A stretch of DNA of 64,000 nucleotides from Oscillospiraceae bacterium. Lineage in GTDB: Bacteria; Bacillota_A; Clostridia; Oscillospirales; Oscillospiraceae. The notes below the pieces were generated by a model, which was not told the origin of the DNA, ran no database searches, and was given only the letters and a program-made list of their open reading frames with translations. Positions 50,188 to 58,685 of this stretch are shown here, in pieces (position 1 is the stretch's first letter; every line of letters starts with the position of its first letter). The position numbers were made by a program, and so were the translations under genes. The DNA lies in NCBI GenBank assembly GCA_017516785.1, contig JAFXAV010000016.1:22152-86151 (forward strand), read 5' to 3'.

Positions 50188-50219
50188 AAACCCGGTACCG
50201 AGTACCGGGTTTGATTTTT
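50188..50219. terminator. Bidirectional terminator
   Basis: AACCCGGTAC pairs with GTACCGGGTT around CGA. It lies between the sigma-factor operon and the convergent ppa. Confidence 0.82.
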
Positions 50220-50222
50220 CAG

Positions 50223-50711
50223 TTAACGGAAGATATAGGCATCTCTGCATTCCTGGATGATCTTGATGGCTTCCTTCTTGCCGTGGTATTTGCCCACTTC
50301 CACATTGACGCCCTGAAGCACCTTGTAATTGCCGAAGAAATTGGAAATCTCCTTCAGCACGAAGGGAGAGAGGTCTTCCAGTTCGTTGACATCATCGTAT
50401 CTGGGATCGCAGTCCACAACGGAGATCAGCTTGTAGTCCAGCTTGCCATTATCAATCATGCTGAGGTAACCTAACACACGAGCGGGAACCACACAGCCGG
50501 GGAAGGTGGGGTCCGAGCAAATGACCAGAATATCCAGAGGGTCACCATCCGGGGCCAGGGTATTCTCGATGATGCCATATTCAGCAGGATAAATCATGGC
50601 GGCGTAGAGAACCCGGTCAAGTTTGATGCGGCCGGTTTTTTTGTCCAGCTCGTATTTGTTCCGGGAACCCAGGGGGATTTCAATCAAGGCTTCCACGACA
50701 TTCTTCTTCAT
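50223..50711 (-). CDS. ppa: Inorganic pyrophosphatase (family I)
   Basis: This 162-residue soluble enzyme hydrolyses pyrophosphate to phosphate. The family I signature DGDPLDILV with its metal-binding Asp residues is present, along with IEIPLGSRNKYE and YPAEYGIIENT. The length is normal. The genome also encodes a membrane-bound pyrophosphatase at 53601-55592, so both dissipative and energy-conserving routes are available. Confidence 0.95.
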   Translation of the reverse strand: MKKNVVEALIEIPLGSRNKYELDKKTGRIKLDRVLYAAMIYPAEYGIIENTLAPDGDPLDILVICSDPTFPGCVVPARVLGYLSMIDNGKLDYKLISVVDCDPRYDDVNELEDLSPFVLKEISNFFGNYKVLQGVNVEVGKYHGKKEAIKIIQECRDAYIFR

Positions 50712-50798
50712 ATTTACCGCCTTTCCGCACTCATGCGCTGTTAATTTAAAATATTATATCAGACAACACGGGGAAAATCCAGTAAATTCCTGATAAAG

Positions 50799-51722
50799 TC
50801 AGAGTGCAGCAAGAAATTCTTCCGCCATATGAACTGCCGTAGCACCGTCAGCCACAGCCGTCACCACCTGGCGCAGCTTTTTGGTGCGGACATCGCCCAC
50901 GGCGTAGACACCGGGGATGCTGGTTTCGGTGGATTCTCCGGCGATGATATAGCCGCCTTTATCAAGTTTCAGCTGGCCCTCCACAAGAGCCGTGGCGGGT
51001 TTTCTGCCGATACTGACAAAGAGTCCATCCAGCTCCAGAATGCTTTCCTCGCCGCTTAAAACGTCTCTCAGACGTACGCCCGTGAGCTTGCCCTCATGGA
51101 GCAATTCTTCCACGGTGCTGTTCCAGCGGAATTCCACATTCTCTGCGTTCATCAGCGGCTCGTGATAAATCTTCGTTGCCCGGAGAGAATCTCTTCTGTG
51201 AATGATGATGACCTTTTTTGCCACACGGCTCAGAAGTAATGCATCTGCTGCCGCGCTGTTTCCGCCGCCTACCACAGCCACGGTCTTACCCCGGAAGAAC
51301 ATGCCGTCACAGGCGGCGCAGTAGGCGATGCCTTTGCCGACAAACTGCTGCTCTTTGGGAACTCCCAGTTCTCTGGGGCCTGCGCCGGTGGAGAAGACCA
51401 CGGTTCTACCGTAGAAAGTGCCTTCGCTGGATTCGATTTTCTTAGGCGATGCATTCAGGTCAACACTGGTGACTTCCGCGTACTCGGTCTGTGCGCCGAA
51501 GCGCTCGGCCTGGGCTTGCATTTTTTCGCCCAGGGAAAAACCGTCGATGCCTTCTTCAAATCCGGGATAATTGTCCACCTGGGCCGTCAGGGCAATCTGA
51601 CCGCCTGCGGAGAGCTTTTCCAGAACTACCGTATCCAAACCGGCTCTTGCGGCATAGAGTGCGGCGGTATATCCGCCGGGGCCGCCTCCGATGATGACCA
51701 TATCATAAATGTGCTTTTTCAT
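50799..51722 (-). CDS. trxB: Thioredoxin-disulfide reductase
   Basis: This is a 307-residue FAD/NADPH enzyme. The FAD-binding GGGPGGYTAALYAARAGL lies near the N-terminus, the redox-active pair is in YCAACDG, the NADPH site is VVGGGNSAAADAL and the C-terminal FAD block is VYAVGDVR. It keeps thioredoxin reduced. The ATG at 51722, 7 nt after AGGAGG, is preferred over an ATG two codons upstream. A palindrome at -41 of its promoter suggests control by a CRP/FNR-type activator. Confidence 0.93.
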   Translation of the reverse strand: MKKHIYDMVIIGGGPGGYTAALYAARAGLDTVVLEKLSAGGQIALTAQVDNYPGFEEGIDGFSLGEKMQAQAERFGAQTEYAEVTSVDLNASPKKIESSEGTFYGRTVVFSTGAGPRELGVPKEQQFVGKGIAYCAACDGMFFRGKTVAVVGGGNSAAADALLLSRVAKKVIIIHRRDSLRATKIYHEPLMNAENVEFRWNSTVEELLHEGKLTGVRLRDVLSGEESILELDGLFVSIGRKPATALVEGQLKLDKGGYIIAGESTETSIPGVYAVGDVRTKKLRQVVTAVADGATAVHMAEEFLAAL

Positions 51723-51747
51723 AGCCATTCCTCCTTTGTTTGAATAC

Positions 51748-51789
51748 AGTATACCCCAGATTCACACCTCTTTCTGTGATGAAATCACA
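51748..51789 (-). promoter_or_regulatory. trxB promoter with palindromic activator-like site
   Basis: TATACT (minus strand, 51753-51748) has no good -35 hexamer. TGTGATGAAATCACA (51775-51789) is centred about 41 bp upstream of the expected start point. That is the class II activator position for CRP/FNR-family proteins. A near-identical site precedes the SDR gene. Confidence 0.65.
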
Positions 51790-51791
51790 CT

Positions 51792-52538
51792 TTAGGTTCT
51801 TGCCATGCCATCGACACTGAGGATCACACCGTTAATATAGGATGCTTCCTCGGATGCCAGGAACAGGAAGGCGTTGGCGATGTCCTGGGGCTGTCCCAGG
51901 CGGCGCAGGGGAACTCTTGCAATCAGGGGATCGATGACTTCCTTGGGAACTGCCTTCATCATGTCTGTCTCAATGATGCCGGGAGCAACGGCATTGACCC
52001 GGATGCCCTTGGGACCAAGTTCCCGGGCCAGGGAAACAGTCAGACCGTTGACTGCAAACTTGGAAGTGGGGTAGGTAAAGCCGCTGGGCTGGCCGCAGAT
52101 GGAGACCATGGAAGAGGTGGAAAGAATAACACCCTTGCCCTGGGCAATCATATATTCGCTGGCGGCGTGGGATGCATTGAAAACGCCCTTGACGTTCAGG
52201 TTCATGACCTTGTCATAGAGCGCTTCCGTGTACTTTTCAAAAGGAGTGCTTTCGGATACGCCTGCATTGTTCACCAGGATATCAATAGAGCCATACTCCT
52301 TCTGAACTTTAGCAAAAGCCTGCTTTACACTTTCAAAGCAGCCCAGGTTGGGGGCAATACCGCCTACAATACGGTCAGGATGCAGAGCCTGGAGTTTTGC
52401 AACGGCTTTATCAGCACTTGCCTGGCTGGAAGCGGCGATGATGACTGTGGCGCCTTCTCTGAGGAATGTATCCGCAGTGGCAAAGCCGATGCCGCGGCTT
52501 CCTCCGGTAATGATGGCAACTTTATTCTGAAGTCTCAT
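51792..52538 (-). CDS. Short-chain dehydrogenase/reductase (FabG-like)
   Basis: This 248-residue SDR has the nucleotide-binding TGGSRGIGFAT, NNAGVS, the catalytic STSSM with Ser, and YPTSK as the YxxxK pair. It closely resembles 3-oxoacyl-ACP reductases, but many SDRs of this size act on other ketones or alcohols, so the substrate is unassigned. AAGGAGGAG precedes the ATG. It lies alone between the Pta/Ptb gene and trxB, with its own -41 palindrome. Confidence 0.9.
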   Translation of the reverse strand: MRLQNKVAIITGGSRGIGFATADTFLREGATVIIAASSQASADKAVAKLQALHPDRIVGGIAPNLGCFESVKQAFAKVQKEYGSIDILVNNAGVSESTPFEKYTEALYDKVMNLNVKGVFNASHAASEYMIAQGKGVILSTSSMVSICGQPSGFTYPTSKFAVNGLTVSLARELGPKGIRVNAVAPGIIETDMMKAVPKEVIDPLIARVPLRRLGQPQDIANAFLFLASEEASYINGVILSVDGMART

Positions 52539-52569
52539 GATATCTCCTCCTTGAAATGTATTCGTTATT

Positions 52570-52611
52570 ATCATAGCCAATTGTGCCCAAGCCGTCTGTG
52601 ATAAAATCACA
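52570..52611 (-). promoter_or_regulatory. SDR promoter with palindromic activator-like site
   Basis: TATGAT (52575-52570, minus strand) lacks a good -35. TGTGATAAAATCACA (52597-52611) is centred about 41 bp before the expected start. It has the same arms, TGTGAT and ATCACA, and 3-bp centre length as the trxB site. Confidence 0.62.
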
Positions 52612-52641
52612 AAAAAAGCAGCACCGCTTTTGCGGTGCTGC
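52611..52641 (-). terminator. Rho-independent terminator
   Basis: On the minus strand GCAGCACCGC and GCGGTGCTGC form a perfect 10-bp stem with an AAAA loop, followed by seven Ts. It ends the hppA-ptb unit. Confidence 0.9.
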
Positions 52642-52664
52642 AATTTTATGGGGGGGAATAATAA

Positions 52665-53576
52665 TTACTTGTTCATCATTGCGGCTGCAACGCACAGGGA
52701 CAGGTAGCAGCGCTCGACGGAGCTTGCTCTGGAGGTCATAGCCACGGGAACGGTGGTGCCGGCCAGAACGCCGCAGGTGTTGCAGTCAGCGGACATACCC
52801 AGAACCTTCATGGTGGTGTTGCCAGCCATGACATTGGGCATAACGACGGCGTCGAATTCGCCGCACAGTTCGCAGTTGTAACCCTTGGCCTGAGCGGCTT
52901 CCTTGCTGACGATCAGGTCCCAGGTGATGGGGCCGACGATGTTGCAGTTTGCAATGGCTTCAGCCTCGTGCTCACGGACGATGTTCTGAGCTTCGACGGT
53001 ATCGCGCATGTGGAAGCTGGGCTTCTCAGCCAGAGCCAGCAGAGCGACGTTGGGCCAGGAGTTGCCCAGAGCGTTCAGAACCTCGACAGTGTTCTTGACG
53101 ATTTCCATACGCTGCTCAACGCTGGGGTTGACGGAGACGGAAACGTCAGACAGAGCCAGGATGCGGTCATAGTAGGGAACCTTGACCAGAGCGACTTCAC
53201 TGACGAAGCCCTTGCAGAGGTTGTTCTGCTTGTTCAGGATGGGCATCAGGAAGCTGCGGGTGGAGGTGTTGCCGCGCATCAGGATATCGCCCATGCCGGC
53301 GTTGACAACGTCGATGGCGTGCTGAACCAGATCATCGCCTTCTTCAACGTGGCAGATGTCATAGTCGCGGTCCTTCAGGCCCAGACGGTCCAGGATAGCC
53401 AGGACGCGGTCTTCGGAGCCAACCAGAACAGGACGGCAGAAGCCTTCAGCCTCAGCCTGGAAAACAGCCTTCAGGATGTTTTCAACGTAAGCACCGGTGA
53501 CGACAACGCGTGCGGGCTTCTTCAGAGACTTTGCGCGTTCAATCACAAAGTCAAAATCTTTTTCAAAAACACTCAT
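52665..53576 (-). CDS. Phosphate acyltransferase (Ptb/Pta family)
   Basis: This 303-residue protein belongs to the phosphate acetyl/butyryltransferase family. It has GDILMRGNTSTRSFLMPIL and VMPNVMAGNTTMKVLG, and its length is like phosphotransbutyrylase (about 300) rather than the longer bacterial Pta. It exchanges acyl-CoA with phosphate, giving an acyl phosphate for ATP synthesis. No kinase gene is adjacent. It lies 24 bp behind hppA in the same transcript, which links it to energy metabolism. Acetyl versus butyryl specificity is not decided. Confidence 0.87.
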   Translation of the reverse strand: MSVFEKDFDFVIERAKSLKKPARVVVTGAYVENILKAVFQAEAEGFCRPVLVGSEDRVLAILDRLGLKDRDYDICHVEEGDDLVQHAIDVVNAGMGDILMRGNTSTRSFLMPILNKQNNLCKGFVSEVALVKVPYYDRILALSDVSVSVNPSVEQRMEIVKNTVEVLNALGNSWPNVALLALAEKPSFHMRDTVEAQNIVREHEAEAIANCNIVGPITWDLIVSKEAAQAKGYNCELCGEFDAVVMPNVMAGNTTMKVLGMSADCNTCGVLAGTTVPVAMTSRASSVERCYLSLCVAAAMMNK

Positions 53577-53600
53577 TTTAATGTTTCTCCTTTCGGGCGA

Positions 53601-55592
53601 TTAGAACAGGCCCATACCGCCGTTGATCATCAGGAACAGAGGTGCAAAGACCAGAGCCACAACGGTCATCAGCTTGATGAGGATGTTGATGGAGGGGCCG
53701 GAAGTATCCTTGAAGGGGTCGCCGACGGTATCGCCGACAACGGCAGCGCGGTGAGCTTCAGAGCCCTTGCCGCCGTGGTTGCCATCTTCGATGTACTTCT
53801 TGGCGTTGTCCCATGCGCCGCCGGCATTGGACATGAACAGGGCCATCAGAACGCCGGTGACCAGAGCGCCTGCCAGCAGGCCGCCCAGAGCAGCGGTACC
53901 CAGGACACAGCCAACGAACAGGGGGGCGATCACGGACATAACGCCGGGGACCAGCATTTCCTTCAGAGCAGCCTGAGTGGAAATAGCGACACAGGAAGTG
54001 TAGTCGGGCTTGCCGGTGCCTTCCAGAATGCCGGGGATGGTGCGGAACTGACGGCGGACTTCTTCGATCATCTTGTAAGCAGCCTTGGAAACGGAGTCCA
54101 TGGTCAGAGCGGAGAAGAAGAAGGGCAGCATGCCGCCGATGAACAGGCCAACGATGACCTTGTAGTCCATGACGTTGATGGTGGACAGGCCAACAGCCTC
54201 GGAGTAGGAAACGAACAGAGCCAGAGCGGTCAGAGCGGCGGAGCCGATGGCGAAGCCCTTACCCATAGCAGCGGTGGTGTTGCCGACGGCGTCCAGCTTA
54301 TCGGTGATGGAACGGACGGACTTGGGCAGACCGGACATTTCAGCGATACCGCCGGCGTTATCGGCGATGGGGCCGTAAGCGTCAACAGCGACGGTGATAC
54401 CGGTGGTGGACAGCATACCGACAGCGGCCAGAGCGATGCCGTACAGGCCGGAAGCCAGAAATGCGCCGATGATGCCGACAGCGATCAGCAGGATGGGAAC
54501 ACCGGTGGACTCCATGCCGACAGCCAGGCCGGAGATAACGGTGGTAGCAGGACCGGTTTCGGACTGCTGTGCGATCTTCTTAACGGGACGATAGTCGCCG
54601 GAGGTGTACATTTCGGTAACAATACCGATCAGAACGCCGACGATCAGACCGAAGATGATGGCGATGGCAGCTCTGAAGTTGCCGAAGAACACCTTGCTCA
54701 GAACCAGAGAAGCAATGACAACGACTGCGCTGGAGGCGTAAGTACCTGCCTTCAGGGCCTTGTGGGGGCTGGAGTTCTCGTCGCCACGGACGAAGAAGGT
54801 GCCCAGGATAGCGGCAACAATGCCGACACCTGCCAGAATCAGGGGGAAGATAGCGCCCTTGATGGCGTAAGCACCGACAGCACCCAGAGTGATGGCGGAG
54901 ACGATGGAGCCGACATAGGATTCGAACAGGTCAGCGCCCATGCCTGCAACGTCACCGACGTTGTCACCGACGTTATCGGCGATGGTAGCGGGGTTACGGG
55001 GGTCATCTTCGGGGATACCGGCCTCGACCTTACCGACCAGGTCAGCGCCGACGTCAGCAGCCTTGGTGTAGATACCGCCGCCCACACGGGCGAACAGAGC
55101 GATGGAGGAAGCACCCAGAGAGAAGCCGGACAGAGCGCCAGGATCGCCGGTGACAACCCAAACAATGCCGCAGCCCAGCAGACCCAGACCAACGACACAC
55201 ATGCCCATGACAGCACCGCCGGAGAAAGCGATGGACAGAGCCTTGTTCATGCCGGAATCCTTTGCAGCAGCAGCGGTGCGGACGTTGGCCTTGGTGGCAA
55301 CGTTCATGCCGCAGTAGCCTGCGATGGTGGAGAACAGAGCACCGATCAGGAAGCAGATGGAGGAGGTCCAGCCAATGCCAAAGCCGATGGCGACGAACAG
55401 AACAGCGACGAAGATGATCAGAATCTTATACTCAGCCATCAGGAATGCCTGAGCACCCTCATGGATGTAAGAAGCGATCTCCTTCATGCGGTCAGTACCG
55501 GCGTCCTGCTTGGAGACTTTGCGGGACAGAGTCAGCGCAAAGAGCAAAGCCAGAACACCCAGGACGGGCGCAAGAATTGCGATTTTTTCCAT
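53601..55592 (-). CDS. hppA: Membrane-bound ion-translocating pyrophosphatase, K+-dependent type
   Basis: This 663-residue protein has about sixteen membrane spans. The catalytic stretch includes [36 protein letters not shown] and [17 protein letters not shown] carries Ala at the position that is Lys in K+-independent enzymes, so it is predicted to be K+-dependent. It uses pyrophosphate hydrolysis to pump H+ or Na+; the ion is not decided here. It has a consensus-like promoter and is co-transcribed with the acyltransferase gene. Confidence 0.95.
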   Translation of the reverse strand: MEKIAILAPVLGVLALLFALTLSRKVSKQDAGTDRMKEIASYIHEGAQAFLMAEYKILIIFVAVLFVAIGFGIGWTSSICFLIGALFSTIAGYCGMNVATKANVRTAAAAKDSGMNKALSIAFSGGAVMGMCVVGLGLLGCGIVWVVTGDPGALSGFSLGASSIALFARVGGGIYTKAADVGADLVGKVEAGIPEDDPRNPATIADNVGDNVGDVAGMGADLFESYVGSIVSAITLGAVGAYAIKGAIFPLILAGVGIVAAILGTFFVRGDENSSPHKALKAGTYASSAVVVIASLVLSKVFFGNFRAAIAIIFGLIVGVLIGIVTEMYTSGDYRPVKKIAQQSETGPATTVISGLAVGMESTGVPILLIAVGIIGAFLASGLYGIALAAVGMLSTTGITVAVDAYGPIADNAGGIAEMSGLPKSVRSITDKLDAVGNTTAAMGKGFAIGSAALTALALFVSYSEAVGLSTINVMDYKVIVGLFIGGMLPFFFSALTMDSVSKAAYKMIEEVRRQFRTIPGILEGTGKPDYTSCVAISTQAALKEMLVPGVMSVIAPLFVGCVLGTAALGGLLAGALVTGVLMALFMSNAGGAWDNAKKYIEDGNHGGKGSEAHRAAVVGDTVGDPFKDTSGPSINILIKLMTVVALVFAPLFLMINGGMGLF

Positions 55593-55655
55593 AGTTTTTT
55601 CATTCCTTTCTTATTCCCCCCAGTGCTGTGAAACAACAGTACCAGGTTTCCTCGT

Positions 55656-55684
55656 ATTATACTACATTTTTTAGGATATATCAA
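55656..55684 (-). promoter_or_regulatory. hppA promoter
   Basis: TTGATA (55684-55679) and TATAAT (55661-55656) are spaced by 17 bp on the minus strand. The AT-rich 55690-55850 segment upstream holds an 8-bp inverted repeat (AAAGTTTG at 55760-55767 with CAAACTTT at 55777-55784) and nothing else recognisable. Confidence 0.78.
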
Positions 55685-55903
55685 GGTTATTGTTAATTGA
55701 TTACAATAATTCATAAAACTGCTGGTTTTATGTTGGTAAACATATTCAAATGAGTACAAAAAGTTTGATTGATGACCAAACTTTGTGTTTGGATATGGGA
55801 AAAATCAAAAAAATTTTTTATTTAATTTATAGAAGATTTGTGATATAGACTTGTGAGAGAATATATGCTATTATTTTTATCATCAAATATCTGGAGATGC
55901 ATT

Positions 55904-56323
55904 ATGAACATTTTGGTTATAGACGGACAGGGCGGTCAGCTGGGCGCGCAGCTGATCAGGGAAATCATCGCAAAATTTCAGAATGTAAACATTACTGCCA
56001 TTGGAACAAACGCGGTTGCAACTGCTGCAATGATAAAGGCAGGAGCAAAAAATGCAGCCACAGGTGAGAACCCGGTGATTGTTGCCTGCCGCAGGGCTGA
56101 TGTGATCATTGGACCCATTGGAATTGTCATTGCGGATTCTCTCCTGGGTGAAATTACACCTGCGATGGCTGTTGCGGTGGGCCAGGCAGATGCAGTCCGG
56201 ATTCTCCTTCCTATGAACAAATGTGACAATCTGATTGCAGGAGTTTCCAATCTTAATACCGGTGTCCTGATTGGCGATGCTATGGCCAAACTGCGCAGTT
56301 ATCTGGATTCTCCCTGTTCTTGA
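55904..56323 (+). CDS. DUF3842 family protein
   Basis: This 139-residue protein starts MNILVIDGQGGQLGAQLI, with a nucleotide-binding-like glycine loop, and continues with NAVATAAMIKAGA and ADVIIGPIGIVIADSLLGE. This fits DUF3842, a small family of clostridial proteins of unknown function that are often found near vitamin or cofactor transporters. GGAGA precedes the ATG at 55904. The stop codon overlaps the promoter of the following ECF S-component gene. Confidence 0.82.
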   Translation: MNILVIDGQGGQLGAQLIREIIAKFQNVNITAIGTNAVATAAMIKAGAKNAATGENPVIVACRRADVIIGPIGIVIADSLLGEITPAMAVAVGQADAVRILLPMNKCDNLIAGVSNLNTGVLIGDAMAKLRSYLDSPCS

Positions 56324-56348
56324 CAAGATATTCATATTACTGTATGAT
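56320..56348 (+). promoter_or_regulatory. Promoter of the ECF S-component/kinase unit
   Basis: TTGACA at 56320-56325 and TATGAT at 56343-56348 are spaced by 17 bp. The transcript would start near 56355 and carry a leader of about 130 nt. Confidence 0.78.
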
Positions 56349-56354
56349 AACTGT

Positions 56355-56464
56355 GCTGTTCAGAAGAACAGCGCGGAGGCAGAAGTTTCCTTTCTTTGTT
56401 TTTCTATATTTTTATCGATACTATGAAAGTGTCATTACCTCAGAAGGGGTAGTGGCACTTTTTT
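56355..56464 (+). promoter_or_regulatory. Structured leader with terminator before the ECF S-component gene (riboswitch-like)
   Basis: The leader opens with a perfect hairpin (GCTGTTC, AGAA, GAACAGC at 56355-56372) and ends in a 14-bp G-U-tolerant terminator stem at 56426-56461 followed by a T-run. It stops only about 20 bp before the S-component start. A terminator between a promoter and its gene implies conditional read-through. I did not match it to a known riboswitch class, and no antiterminator pairing is obvious. Confidence 0.55.
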
Positions 56465-56484
56465 GCGACAGAGAGGAGAACTTC

Positions 56485-57024
56485 ATGAATAACCGTAATA
56501 AACTTTTGAAAATGGTACTGGCTGCGCTTTTTCTGGCGCTTGCGTACATAATGCCTTTTCTGACGGGACAGATTCCGGAAATCGGAGCCATGCTCTGCCC
56601 TATGCATATTCCGGTTTTGCTCTGCGGCTTTATCTGCGGCTGGCCCTGGGGATTGGCGGTTGGATTCATTGCACCGCTGTTTCGTTCCGTCACGTTGGGA
56701 ATGCCTCCGCTGTTTCCCTATGCCTTTTGCATGGCCTTTGAGCTGGCAGCTTACGGTGCGGTATCCGGTCTGATGCACCGGCTGCTTCCCAGAAAAAAGA
56801 TGTCCATTTATATTTCGCTGCTGACAGCAATGCTTGCAGGAAGACTCATCTGGGGCTGTGTGATGTATCTTTGTATGGGTGTGAGCGGCGGCAGTTTCAC
56901 ACTGGCAGCATTTCTTGCAGGTGCTGTTACCAATGCAATTCCCGGCATCATTGTACAAATCGTTCTGATACCGATTCTTGTGATGCTGCTGGAAAATCCT
57001 AAAATTCTGAATCTGAAAGGTTGA
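56485..57024 (+). CDS. ECF transporter S component, unknown substrate
   Basis: This 179-residue membrane protein has about six spans. The segments MLCPMHIPVLLCGFICGWPWG and FIAPLFRSVTLGMPPLFPYAF, split here by a few residues, are typical of S components. No EcfT/EcfA genes adjoin, so it probably shares a general ECF module (group II) or the module at 1.3-3.9 kb. The next gene encodes a P-loop kinase, suggesting that the imported molecule is phosphorylated, for example a nucleoside or vitamin. GAGAGGAG precedes the ATG. Confidence 0.83.
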   Translation: MNNRNKLLKMVLAALFLALAYIMPFLTGQIPEIGAMLCPMHIPVLLCGFICGWPWGLAVGFIAPLFRSVTLGMPPLFPYAFCMAFELAAYGAVSGLMHRLLPRKKMSIYISLLTAMLAGRLIWGCVMYLCMGVSGGSFTLAAFLAGAVTNAIPGIIVQIVLIPILVMLLENPKILNLKG

Positions 57025-57036
57025 ACCGGAGACCTT

Positions 57037-58110
57037 ATGAATCAATATGAAAAAACCAGCGATCTGCTGATTGCGCATTATCAGAAATATCCGAAGCTGC
57101 AAATTCAGGATATCTTCAAATTCATTTACCAAAGCTCCTTTGGCTGCGAGCATATGGTTACATCCCTGGACGGTGTCACAGCATATATTTTAAAGGAATT
57201 TGCGGATTGTTCCGTGCCGTTAGAAGACAATGGGCTTCTGGACAAGCTGGACGGAGTATACAGCCGGGTTCATCTTGGATGGCTGAACCGTGGCCTGAGC
57301 GCTGAAACCCTTGGAAAACTGTTTTTTGCTTCTGCAAAAAAAGAACCTGAGGGTATGAAGAATCTGCTCTGCAAGCTCGAAACTGCAAAGGAACTTGTCC
57401 GGGAAAATATTCTGGATTTTCCACAGATGGAATTTGATGCAGCGGCCGAAGAATGGGGCAGCGGGGGATACCCGGCGATCCACCATTCTGAAGCTTTCCG
57501 GTCCGTTTATCATCCTGCCTATCGGGTTGTAGCCGATCGGTATGTGGATTTTCTGCAGTTGTTTGCAGAAATTGACAAACTGATTCAGAAGGGTTCTGCA
57601 GTTATCGCCATCGAAGGCGGCAGTGCCAGTGGAAAAACAACACTCAGCGGGATCCTTTCAGAAATCTACGACTGTACCGTATTTCACATGGATGACTTCT
57701 TCCTGCGCCCAGAGCAGAGAACAGCCAAACGATTCGCTGAACCTGGAGGAAATATCGACCGCGAGCGTTTTCTGGAGGAAGTGCTGATTCCTCTGAAAAA
57801 CGGAAAACCGATTCAATACCGCAGATTTGACTGCGGATCCATGAAAATCGCCCCTGCGGTTCAAGTGGTTCCCCAAAAGCTGACAGTCATTGAGGGCGCA
57901 TACTCCATGCATCCGGAACTGGCGGATATTTACGATTTGTCCGTATTCCTTGATGTGTCCTCGGCGGTGCAGAAAGCCAGGATTCAAAAACGGAATTCCC
58001 CGGAACTTGCCAGAAGGTTTCATGAAGAGTGGATTCCAATGGAAAAGCTCTATTTTTCGGAAATGGATGTCAAAAACCGGTGCAGTCTGATTTTATCCGT
58101 TACAGAATAA
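57037..58110 (+). CDS. P-loop kinase (uridine-kinase-like) with novel N-terminal domain
   Basis: This is a 357-residue protein. Residues about 190-357 form a uridine/phosphoribulokinase-like kinase with GGSASGKTT (194-202), HMDDFFLR and VIEGAYSMHPELADIYDLSVFL. The N-terminal about 185 residues (ending near RVVADRYVDFLQ) are a helical domain that I do not recognise, although YPKLQIQDIFKFIYQSSFGCEH may be a conserved core. It lies 12 bp behind the S-component gene and probably phosphorylates the imported compound, trapping it in the cell. Confidence 0.82.
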   Translation: MNQYEKTSDLLIAHYQKYPKLQIQDIFKFIYQSSFGCEHMVTSLDGVTAYILKEFADCSVPLEDNGLLDKLDGVYSRVHLGWLNRGLSAETLGKLFFASAKKEPEGMKNLLCKLETAKELVRENILDFPQMEFDAAAEEWGSGGYPAIHHSEAFRSVYHPAYRVVADRYVDFLQLFAEIDKLIQKGSAVIAIEGGSASGKTTLSGILSEIYDCTVFHMDDFFLRPEQRTAKRFAEPGGNIDRERFLEEVLIPLKNGKPIQYRRFDCGSMKIAPAVQVVPQKLTVIEGAYSMHPELADIYDLSVFLDVSSAVQKARIQKRNSPELARRFHEEWIPMEKLYFSEMDVKNRCSLILSVTE

Positions 58111-58135
58111 CAGATTATGCGGATCTGATAAAAAT

Positions 58136-58178
58136 AAAAGGCACGAAAGCGAGTGAATCTCTTTCGTGCCTTGTTTTA
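58136..58178 (+). terminator. Rho-independent terminator
   Basis: AAGGCACGAAAG pairs with CTTTCGTGCCTT and is followed by GTTTTA. It may also serve the convergent small gene. Confidence 0.82.
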
Positions 58179-58185
58179 ATTTCAG

Positions 58186-58491
58186 TCAATCATCCCACAT
58201 GTGCTCTTTCCAGTATTGATCAGTTTCGCGGTTATACCGGAACCGCACACTGGAAATGCTGTCGCCATTCAGAATGGAGAAATAGGCCTTCTGAGTAATC
58301 TCGCTCAGCTCCCGATTGTGGTTAAAGAGGGAAGAGGCGATTTCCACAGCGAAAACAGCATCTGGGTACATGGCTTCAATTTCGTCTTTCTGGGCAGGGG
58401 ATGCCTGCATCAGTTCATTGACACCCGGAATATTATGAAAAGCTGTAAGCTCTCTTGACTTGAAGTTTTGCATTGCTGCATGATGAACCAT
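58186..58491 (-). CDS. Small protein of unknown function
   Basis: This is a 101-residue acidic, mainly helical protein (SRELTAFHNIPGVNELMQ near the start, ending YWKEHMWDD). I do not recognise a family. AAGGAG precedes the ATG at 58491, and a promoter (TTGTTC/TATAAT, 17 bp apart) lies at 58523-58551, so the gene is likely real. There is no signal peptide or membrane span. It forms its own transcription unit. Confidence 0.68.
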   Translation of the reverse strand: MVHHAAMQNFKSRELTAFHNIPGVNELMQASPAQKDEIEAMYPDAVFAVEIASSLFNHNRELSEITQKAYFSILNGDSISSVRFRYNRETDQYWKEHMWDD

Positions 58492-58522
58492 AACAATCTC
58501 TCCTTAAAACGCACTGAGCGGC

Positions 58523-58551
58523 ATTATACCACGGAAAATTTTGAAGAACAA
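58523..58551 (-). promoter_or_regulatory. Promoter of the 101-residue protein gene
   Basis: TTGTTC (58551-58546) and TATAAT (58528-58523) are spaced by 17 bp on the minus strand. Confidence 0.72.
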
Positions 58552-58636
58552 GACTTGACATTTCCGAAAAATGCTGTCCTCGGCTGATTTCAGGCTGATT
58601 ATATCAATGGTTCGGTCCGATAAAACGGTCATAGGA

Positions 58637-58671
58637 ACAGAAAACCCCGCTGCAGCAGAGCAGCGGGGTTT
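58637..58671 (-). terminator. Rho-independent terminator of the GH2 gene
   Basis: An 11-bp stem (AACCCCGCTGC with GCAGCGGGGTT) is followed on the minus strand by TTCTG. Confidence 0.75.
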
Positions 58672-58685
58672 CATTGTGTGATGAG

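Noticed and set aside
52968..55631. Plus-strand open frame of 887 codons opposite the hppA and acyltransferase genes
   Set aside because: It is a shadow frame produced by GC-rich third positions of the real minus-strand genes. It crosses two unrelated genes, and its Asp/Gly/Gln-rich product is not protein-like.
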